Source: Gammaproteobacteria bacterium UBA6968 (GTDB lineage: Bacteria > Pseudomonadota > Gammaproteobacteria > Pseudomonadales > Azotimanducaceae). Taken from it: DNA of 10,628 nucleotides. The stretch spans positions 6,442 through 17,069 of the forward strand of contig DJYW01000115.1 in assembly GCA_002450255.1 (NCBI GenBank). Direction: 5' to 3'. Positions within the stretch are counted from its first letter, which is position 1. Every line of letters starts with the position of its first letter. Both the position numbers and the translations under genes were made by a program. Below are positions 5,042 through 10,628 of this stretch, piece by piece. The notes beneath the pieces were generated by a model. That model saw only the letters and a program-made list of their open reading frames with translations, was not told the DNA's origin and searched no databases.

Positions 5042-6874
5042 ATGCGGTTAAGTGTCTATTGGGTTTTCTTTGCTCGCGATAGCAACGCATTTTCAAGCTC
5101 TGACTTGTTCCTACATCGCTGGCTTTTCTTTCGCGTTTTTTTGCAGGTCTCTGGCTGTTTAATAGCTTGCGGTTGCTTGATAGCTCGTGGCGCTGTATTC
5201 GCTCGCGGCGGTTTATTAGCTCGCGGCGGATTATTAGCTCGCGGTGAGTTGGGCGGCGGACGTGGTTGGTTTCGGGTGCGCGAACCTGGTGCACAGAGTG
5301 GGTTTTTCCAACGCTTGGGCTTAGCCTGCGCGCTGTCTGTTCTGTTTTTGTCGAGCGTAGGTTGCATCGGGATTGCTCGCGCCGATGCATCCGCCAAAGT
5401 AGCATCGCAGGATTCGCGTTCAGCGTTATCGAATCAACAATCTACAGCGAATGCTGCGTTTAAAAGTAATGGGCCGAGTGGCCGAGCCTCTCGTACGCCT
5501 ATTTCGCGAGAAGCGGCTAACTTTCTAATCAGTGAGCCGATTGCGTTTGCCGACTCCGATTTAGACGAGTTGAGCGAAACAGGTAACAGGGCGAATGAAC
5601 GCCAATTTATTTCCACTCGTCCTGGGTCTCATCGGTTGTCTGAACGGCATGGCAATAATCAGATCACCTTGCAGAATCTCATTCGCAGTGCGCGCGCCAA
5701 CTATCCCTCTATCCGGTCTGCACAGGCTGCTGTTGAAGTCTCTGGTTACGAAATAGATATTGCGCGCTGGCAGTTTTATCCCACGCCTTTTGTCGAGTTT
5801 GAAGGGGCATATGCAGACGAAAGCGATCGGTCTTATCAGGGTGATACCAAAACGACCAAACTCGGCGTAACGCATACGCTTTGGACCGGCGGCAAACGTC
5901 GAGCCGGAGTAGATAAATCGTTAGCTAGTAGTGACGAGGCGATAGCCTCGCTTCGTTCGGCGGAGCAAAGCCTAGCTTTGCGAGTGATCGGTTATTACGC
6001 CAATTGGTACGGAGCATATTTGCAGGGTGCGGCATTGGAAAAAAGCCGAGTTACTCATCAGACCCTGAAAGATCAAGTTGAATATCGTGCTAATCAAGGC
6101 GTTGCTACCGGCAGCGATTTGGCTTTGGCCGAGGGAAGACTCGGTTCTGTGGTGGCAAAGATTGTGGCAAACGATGCCAGCAAAAACGCGGCGCTGATCT
6201 TGCTACGTGAGGTCACTGGATTGCCGCTAAATGAAGAAGGTTTATCGAATGGGCTTAATTTCAGGCCACTTAAGAGCTTAGACGATACAGCTTATTTTCT
6301 GCAGAAAGCGGAAACGGCATCTCCTGAAATTGCAGCCGCGCTAGCGCGTCTTGCGTGGGCTAAGGCAGACAAACAAGAGCAGAAAGCAGGTTTGATTCCT
6401 GATCTTTATTTGCGTTTGGAACGTCAAATTGGCAGCTATCAGTACCTAAATAGCGATGGTGATACTCGCGTTTCTATTGGTTTTCGTAGCCAGTTCAGTC
6501 CTGGTTTTTCCAACCGCACCGCGCTGCGCGCGTCCAGCCAAAAAACATTCGCGGCGGAAATGATGTTAGCAGCCGAGCGCCGCGCGTTGAGCGAGAAGAT
6601 CCACAGTGATTTAACCCTTGGGCTGGCGTACCAAAAACAACTGGAAGCATTGCGATTTAGTTTGGCGACTTCTGAAGAAGTCGCGGCTTCCTATGGAGAG
6701 CAATTCTTGGTCGGTCGCAAGAGCTGGCTGGACGTGATGAACACTGTTCGAGAGATTCAACAATTAGAAGGCGAAATTAATAGCTCGCTGGCTGCACAGG
6801 TCCGTCTGCACGAAAGTTTACGCATTCTTATCGGGAAAATGCCCGAGCAGCCTACGGATAAATCGGAGCGGTAA
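5042..6874 (+). CDS. lapE: TolC-family outer-membrane factor of a type I secretion system (LapE-like)
   Basis: Outer-membrane channel component of the adhesin exporter. The outer membrane efflux (OEP) region spans about residues 205-600, with two helical repeats. The end contains GRKSWLDVMNTVRE, characteristic of LapE/AggA-type TolC proteins. From ATG 5042 the product is 610 residues, well above the roughly 450 usual for the family. The excess is N-terminal: a hydrophobic stretch, five hexapeptide repeats (5156-5245), a clear signal peptide (R91, hydrophobic 92-109, cleavage plausible after ARA at 112-114), then about 90 polar, probably disordered residues. C108 in SVGC resembles a lipobox but has serine at -3. 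Start choice is uncertain: ATG 5042 has AGGA ten bases upstream; TTG 5036 is less likely; GTG 5276, just before the signal peptide, fits the protein better but has a poor ribosome site. It is followed after three bases by the ABC gene. Confidence 0.88.
   Translation: MRLSVYWVFFARDSNAFSSSDLFLHRWLFFRVFLQVSGCLIACGCLIARGAVFARGGLLARGGLLARGELGGGRGWFRVREPGAQSGFFQRLGLACALSVLFLSSVGCIGIARADASAKVASQDSRSALSNQQSTANAAFKSNGPSGRASRTPISREAANFLISEPIAFADSDLDELSETGNRANERQFISTRPGSHRLSERHGNNQITLQNLIRSARANYPSIRSAQAAVEVSGYEIDIARWQFYPTPFVEFEGAYADESDRSYQGDTKTTKLGVTHTLWTGGKRRAGVDKSLASSDEAIASLRSAEQSLALRVIGYYANWYGAYLQGAALEKSRVTHQTLKDQVEYRANQGVATGSDLALAEGRLGSVVAKIVANDASKNAALILLREVTGLPLNEEGLSNGLNFRPLKSLDDTAYFLQKAETASPEIAAALARLAWAKADKQEQKAGLIPDLYLRLERQIGSYQYLNSDGDTRVSIGFRSQFSPGFSNRTALRASSQKTFAAEMMLAAERRALSEKIHSDLTLGLAYQKQLEALRFSLATSEEVAASYGEQFLVGRKSWLDVMNTVREIQQLEGEINSSLAAQVRLHESLRILIGKMPEQPTDKSER
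5156..5245 (+). repeat. Five 18-base in-frame tandem repeats
   Basis: Five consecutive 18-base units with a core close to TTATTAGCTCGCGG begin at 5156, 5174, 5192, 5210 and 5228. In the gene's frame they encode CLIACG, CLIARG, AVFARG, GLLARG and GLLARG, followed by a degenerate ELGGGRG. Units 4 and 5 differ by only two bases, and divergence rises towards unit 1, as expected if copies are added at the 3' end. Because 18 is a multiple of three, copy-number change would lengthen or shorten the leader without a frameshift. The unit contains no stop in several frames, which explains long false frames on the other strand. Confidence 0.93.
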
Positions 6875-6877
6875 TAG

Positions 6878-8989
6878 ATGTTGCACAATATTGAGCGAGC
6901 TGTGGCCTATCTAAGCCAATTGGCTCGGTTGCAATCCAAGCCACTGGATGCGCTCAATGCCCGCGAAGCTTTAGCGGCGAGTGCTGAATTTGACACGTTT
7001 GGCAAACAATTAGATTTCGTCGTGCGGCGTCTGGATTTACCGAAAATCAGTTGGCGGCGCATACCTAATCCCGATGATTTGCCGGTGTTGTTCCATACGC
7101 ACGATCAGCAGCTCTTTCTAATTTCCGGTAAAGATGCGCTTGGTAACTGGGTGCTACTTGAGCTCGATGAGGAAAATAAACATTGGCAAGAAACTAAGGT
7201 TGCGAAACTGCCTGATGGGCGCAGTGCCAAGGTTAATTTCACGAAGGCTTTTCGGCGTAAAGACAGTCAGGTTTACGCGCTGATTCAAAATGAGTTTTTT
7301 AGCCATAAAACCGTCTTGTTGGAAGTGCTGCTGGGCTCCATTCTGATCAATCTGATTGGTCTGGTGACGGCTTTCTATACGATGCAGGTCTATGATCGCG
7401 TCGTACCAACGGGGGCCCTGGAAACTTTGCGGGTACTGACCATTGGTGTTGCGATAGCTGTGTTGTTTGACCTCATCGTTAAAGAAGCACGCTTGGCATT
7501 AAGTAATCGTTTGACAGACGTAGTGGATCAGCGGCTTGCTCGTGCAACTTATACCCGTTTCCTAAATCTGCGCCTGGACCAATTGCCCAGTAGCGTTGGT
7601 TCCCTAGCGGGCCAGATGCGTGGTTACGAAACGGTGCGAGCGTTGTTCTCTTCGGCGACGATTAATATCTATGTGGATTTACCCTTCGCGCTGATTTTTT
7701 TATGGCTCATTTTCATGATTGTAGGGCCGATCGGTTTAGTGCCCGTTGCATTTTTTATCGTGTGTTTGAGCGTGGGTTACTACTACTTTAGGCGCGCGGA
7801 CAAGCTGGCTGAAGACATTAACGTGGCGGCTAACCTCAAAACAGGGCTACTCGTTGAAACCGTGGAGGGTGCCGAAACCATCAAGTCTGGTCAGGGCGGG
7901 TGGCGTATGTTGGCTAAATGGATGGCAACCACCGATACCGCTCGCGTTCACGAAATTGATCTGCGCGAGGTCGGCGAGCGCGCCAAACATGTTATTGCAG
8001 CGTTACAACAAGCGGCTTACCTCAGTCTCATCGCCCTAGGGGCTATGGCGGCGAGTCGTGGTGAACTGACTTTAGGCGCGTTGATTGCTTGTTCTATCAT
8101 TTCAAATCGCATTTTTGCCCCTGCGGCAGCACTGCCTAGCTTGATGATTCAGTGGAGTCACGCCAAGGCATCGTTGCGAGCGTTAGATGCTATTTGGAAT
8201 CTCGAGGATGACCACTCTGGGCAGGAACACCCGATTAATCTGAAGCATGTTCGAGGCGACTACGAGTTCGAAAATGTGACCATGCAGTATCGCGAGAAGA
8301 TGGCTTTGCAAGTAACGAATTTGAGTATTCGCGGAGGCGAAAAAATCGCCGTCCTTGGACCGGTTGGCTCGGGTAAGACATCTCTACTACGGCTGTTATC
8401 CGGCATGTACAAGCCGCAGGACGGGCGCATTACTCTGGATGGCATAGATATCGCCCACATTAATAAACCAGTGCTTTCGGAAAACATCGGATTTGTGCAG
8501 CAGGACGGGCGACTGTTCTACGGTACGTTGCGCGACAATCTGGTGCTAGGCCTGATCGACCCGGGCGACGACATGATTATGGAAGCGGCGCATAAGATTG
8601 GTTTGATGACCGCGGTTGTCACGCCGCATCCAAAGGGTTTTCAACAAATGATTAATGAAGGCGGAACGGGTCTGTCTGGTGGCCAGCGGCAGCTCGTAAA
8701 TTTAACCCGAGCTTATTTACGCAATCCGAAAATATGGTTGTTGGATGAACCGAGCGCGTCTATGGATAGCGGCTTAGAGCAGCAGGTCATAACTAGCATA
8801 AAAGAGAAGTTAGATAGTAACGCGACGCTGATTCTTGTTACCCATAAGCAAAATATGCTTGAGCTGGTCGACCGTATTATCGTCATTAATCAGAACAAGG
8901 TTGTGTTGGATGGCCCAAAGGAAGAGGTGATCGCTCGGCTGCAAGGTGGGGCTGCATCATCAATTGCAGAAGCTGAGGGTTCCGCATGA
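6878..8989 (+). CDS. lapB: Type I secretion ABC ATPase/permease with degenerate C39-like domain (LapB-like)
   Basis: Inner-membrane engine of the exporter: binds the adhesin substrate and drives it through the channel with ATP. The 703 residues match LapB/HlyB-type transporters. Residues 1-140 form a C39-peptidase-like domain with no cysteine at all, so it cannot be a cysteine protease and should serve as a substrate-docking domain. The transmembrane domain (about 145-420) starts with VLLEVLLGSILINLIGLVTA and contains NLKTGLLVETVEGAETIK, typical of this subfamily. The nucleotide-binding domain is intact: Walker A GPVGSGKT (494-501), Q-loop around Q541, signature LSGGQ (599-603), Walker B IWLLDE (619-624, with catalytic E624) and H-loop H656. 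ATG start with GGAG nine bases upstream; only three bases separate it from the upstream stop, so the two genes are surely co-transcribed and probably translationally linked. Confidence 0.95.
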   Translation: MLHNIERAVAYLSQLARLQSKPLDALNAREALAASAEFDTFGKQLDFVVRRLDLPKISWRRIPNPDDLPVLFHTHDQQLFLISGKDALGNWVLLELDEENKHWQETKVAKLPDGRSAKVNFTKAFRRKDSQVYALIQNEFFSHKTVLLEVLLGSILINLIGLVTAFYTMQVYDRVVPTGALETLRVLTIGVAIAVLFDLIVKEARLALSNRLTDVVDQRLARATYTRFLNLRLDQLPSSVGSLAGQMRGYETVRALFSSATINIYVDLPFALIFLWLIFMIVGPIGLVPVAFFIVCLSVGYYYFRRADKLAEDINVAANLKTGLLVETVEGAETIKSGQGGWRMLAKWMATTDTARVHEIDLREVGERAKHVIAALQQAAYLSLIALGAMAASRGELTLGALIACSIISNRIFAPAAALPSLMIQWSHAKASLRALDAIWNLEDDHSGQEHPINLKHVRGDYEFENVTMQYREKMALQVTNLSIRGGEKIAVLGPVGSGKTSLLRLLSGMYKPQDGRITLDGIDIAHINKPVLSENIGFVQQDGRLFYGTLRDNLVLGLIDPGDDMIMEAAHKIGLMTAVVTPHPKGFQQMINEGGTGLSGGQRQLVNLTRAYLRNPKIWLLDEPSASMDSGLEQQVITSIKEKLDSNATLILVTHKQNMLELVDRIIVINQNKVVLDGPKEEVIARLQGGAASSIAEAEGSA

Positions 8990-9113
8990 TCTAAAGAAAT
9001 ACAGTTTTTTGGCTTGTAGCGTTTATAGGGTGCGCGCCGACGTATGCGTTCACGTGCGTACATCAGTACATCAATAGATTGAGTTTGGCGTAGCGCCAAC
9101 GGGGTTTGGGAGA
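8990..9113 (+). other. lapB-lapC intergenic spacer with hairpin
   Basis: 124 bases without a gene, unusually wide for the inside of such an operon. It holds an exact tandem duplication of GTACATCA (9058-9073) and a tight hairpin TTGGCG-TAG-CGCCAA (9085-9099) that ends 14 bases before the next ATG. The hairpin has no T-run, so it is unlikely to terminate transcription; it could adjust the level of the adaptor relative to the ATPase, for example by stabilising an mRNA end. Confidence 0.55.
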
Positions 9114-10514
9114 ATGAAAATAGAAACAAATGAGTCCGAAGGTGTGACGGCGTCGGATCGGGTGATCGTTGCAGGAGAAGTTTGCGTCGTGGATGACAGC
9201 GAGGCGCAAGCGAGCGCTGCAGAAGGCCATGCATCGGGTGCGCAAGAGGCATTGTCTGGGGCTACTCAGGATCCCGCTGATTTTGGTTTAGGCGGTGCCG
9301 GAGTTGACGGTGGCTTGCCGCCGCAAGCGGTCGAATCTGCTAACTCCCCAGTCACACTTGAAGTTAAAGGGGGTATGTCTTCATCCATCATCCTGATCGG
9401 CGTTTTGTTTCTAACTGTGTTTGTCGCTTGGGCGGCCTATTTCGAACTCGACCAAAGCGTTCGTGCGATGGGTCAAGTGATTCCGATGGCGCGGACGCAA
9501 ATCGTTCAGGTGGCCGATGGCGGCGTGCTTGCTGAGTTACTAGTAAAAGAAGGTGAGCAGGTTGCAGCGGGGCAGCGTGTCGCCGTCCTTGAAAAAGACA
9601 GAGCGGCAGCTGGAGTCAATGAGGTTATGGCGCGCATCGCCGGCCTTCGTGCTGGGTTGATTCGAACCCAAGCCGAGGTGGCAGGGAGCGCGCCGATTTT
9701 TGGTCCGGAGTTTGACGCCTATCCAGGCTTTACGCGCTCGCAAATGGACTTCTACCAATCGCGCTTGCGTACACTTAAGGATGAACAAAGTAGCCTTCAG
9801 GATGGTTTGGTACTCGCCGAAGAAGAACTCAAGATGAATGAATATCTGCTGTCCGTGAAGTCGGCTAGCAGGCTTGAGGTGCTGCGTGCGCGACGTGAAG
9901 TGATCAAGCTGAAATCCTCTCTAGATCAAGCTTGGAATAAATATGTGCAAAAGGCGCGGGAAGAAGGCGTTCGGTTAGAACGTGATTTGGCGGTTGCCGA
10001 AGAGAGTCTAGCGGAACAGCTTGATGTGCTACAGCATACAGATATCCTCGCGCCAACGGCGGGAGTGGTTAAATACCAGCGGATGAATACGGTTGGAGGC
10101 GTGGTGCGTCCCGGCGATGAGTTACTGCACATTTCACCCACTGAAAGCGAGCTGGTATTTGAGATCAAAATTGCACCTAAAGATATTGGTGAGCTAAAGT
10201 CGGACTCCGCATTGCCAGCTATAATCAAGTTAGACGCGTTTGATTATTCCATTTACGGCAGTCTTGAAGGACAACTGACCTATGTCAGTAGCGATACGCT
10301 GACAGAAAATAAATCCGGGCAGGAGCAAAAGTACTACCTTGCCCGCGTCACTGTGAACGAAAATTACAAAGACGTGAATCCTAAGTTTGCTGATCTCGAG
10401 ATAAAGCCTGGTATGACCGGTAGCGTTGATATCAGAACGGGTAAGCGGACTGTGCTGCGTTTCTTAATGAAGCCGATACTGCGCGGCTTCAGTGGGGCAC
10501 TCACGCAAAAGTAA
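9114..10514 (+). CDS. lapC: HlyD-family membrane fusion protein of a type I secretion system (LapC-like)
   Basis: Periplasmic adaptor joining the ABC ATPase to the outer-membrane channel. Predicted order: cytoplasmic N-terminus (about 1-89), one membrane segment (about 91-111, SIILIGVLFLTVFVAWAAYF), first half of the lipoyl/barrel-sandwich domain (about 127-157, QIVQVADGG then EGEQVAAGQ), a coiled-coil hairpin (about 165-305), the second lipoyl half starting ILAPTAGVVKY at 311, a beta-barrel region and the HlyD-type ending MTGSVDIRTGKRTVLRFLMK. Length 466, with an N-terminal cytosolic segment that is long, acidic and rich in Ala, Gly and Ser. The ATG at 9114 has GGGG (9101-9104) at good spacing and GGGAG too close. 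An internal ATG at 9375 (M88), right before the membrane segment, is preceded by an A/G-rich AAAGGGGG and could be the real or a second start. Family assignment is secure; exact start is not. Confidence 0.92.
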   Translation: MKIETNESEGVTASDRVIVAGEVCVVDDSEAQASAAEGHASGAQEALSGATQDPADFGLGGAGVDGGLPPQAVESANSPVTLEVKGGMSSSIILIGVLFLTVFVAWAAYFELDQSVRAMGQVIPMARTQIVQVADGGVLAELLVKEGEQVAAGQRVAVLEKDRAAAGVNEVMARIAGLRAGLIRTQAEVAGSAPIFGPEFDAYPGFTRSQMDFYQSRLRTLKDEQSSLQDGLVLAEEELKMNEYLLSVKSASRLEVLRARREVIKLKSSLDQAWNKYVQKAREEGVRLERDLAVAEESLAEQLDVLQHTDILAPTAGVVKYQRMNTVGGVVRPGDELLHISPTESELVFEIKIAPKDIGELKSDSALPAIIKLDAFDYSIYGSLEGQLTYVSSDTLTENKSGQEQKYYLARVTVNENYKDVNPKFADLEIKPGMTGSVDIRTGKRTVLRFLMKPILRGFSGALTQK

Positions 10515-10559
10515 CTGCTTGCGGCAAGGCCACTAAGTAGTCGGTCGAGAAATCGAAAG

Positions 10560-10595
10560 GCTGGCTCCAAGCCGAAATGATGGTCGAGAGCCAGC
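10560..10595 (+). promoter_or_regulatory. Inverted repeat downstream of lapC
   Basis: GCTGGCTC (10560-10567) and GAGCCAGC (10588-10595) are perfect 8-base inverted copies with a 20-base spacer, 45 bases after the lapC stop. No T-run follows, so it is not a classic intrinsic terminator; it may protect the 3' end of the operon mRNA or be a regulatory site for the next gene. Confidence 0.45.
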
Positions 10596-10604
10596 GCGAG
10601 ACGG

Positions 10605-10628
10605 GGATAGACAAGGATAGACAAGGAT
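10605..10628 (+). repeat. 10-base tandem repeat running off the window end
   Basis: GGATAGACAA occurs at 10605-10614 and 10615-10624, and a third copy begins at 10625 and is cut by the window edge. The array may continue; only two full copies can be claimed here. Confidence 0.75.

Noticed and set aside
5056..5397. Minus-strand open frame with a PPRAN-type proline/arginine repeat
   Set aside because: It is the antisense reading of the 18-base repeats in the lapE-like gene; the repeat unit lacks stops in several frames, there is no ribosome site, and the composition is not protein-like outside the repeat.
6878..7300. Bacteriocin-type processing peptidase (C39) at the N-terminus of the ABC transporter
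   Set aside because: The domain has no cysteine, so the catalytic residue is absent; it belongs to the C39-like docking type.

Overview
This is a stretch of bacterial chromosome with moderate GC content (roughly half, judged by eye). The gene set points to a gammaproteobacterium: a YccU-type CoA-binding protein, a FadE-like acyl-CoA dehydrogenase, and a LapE-LapB-LapC type I secretion cassette of the kind that exports giant biofilm adhesins in Pseudomonas, Shewanella, Vibrio and marine relatives. The species cannot be named from the sequence alone. No tRNA, rRNA, CRISPR array, insertion sequence or phage gene was seen.

Layout. Positions 82-498 (minus) encode a small CoA-binding Rossmann protein. 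A 508-base divergent intergenic region follows. Positions 1007-2689 (plus) encode a membrane-anchored protein with about four PEGA-like repeats and a C-terminal FGE-sulfatase (SUMF1-type) domain that lacks the catalytic cysteines of true formylglycine-generating enzymes. A 373-base gap with a strong inverted repeat leads to a single acyl-CoA dehydrogenase gene (3063-4247), which ends in a clear intrinsic terminator with an unusual run of GCTTTTTT repeats. Nearly 800 bases with no convincing gene follow. They hold a perfect 14-base palindrome, a 22-base near-palindrome and, just before the next gene, a hairpin that overlaps the likely ribosome binding site.

The last half is the secretion operon: a TolC-family outer-membrane factor (5042-6874, lapE-like), an ABC ATPase/permease with a degenerate C39-like N-terminal domain (6878-8989, lapB-like) and a HlyD-family periplasmic adaptor (9114-10514, lapC-like). 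Together they would form a continuous channel from cytoplasm to cell surface for a large RTX or BapA/LapA-type adhesin. The adhesin itself and the LapD/LapG/GcbC control proteins are not in the window.

The most unusual feature is the front end of the outer-membrane factor. A recognisable signal peptide lies about 90 residues inside the open frame. It is preceded by five 18-base in-frame tandem repeats coding a hydrophobic/arginine hexapeptide and followed by about 90 residues of apparently disordered linker. Either this is an extended leader on an outer-membrane export factor, or translation starts further in and the repeats are leader RNA.
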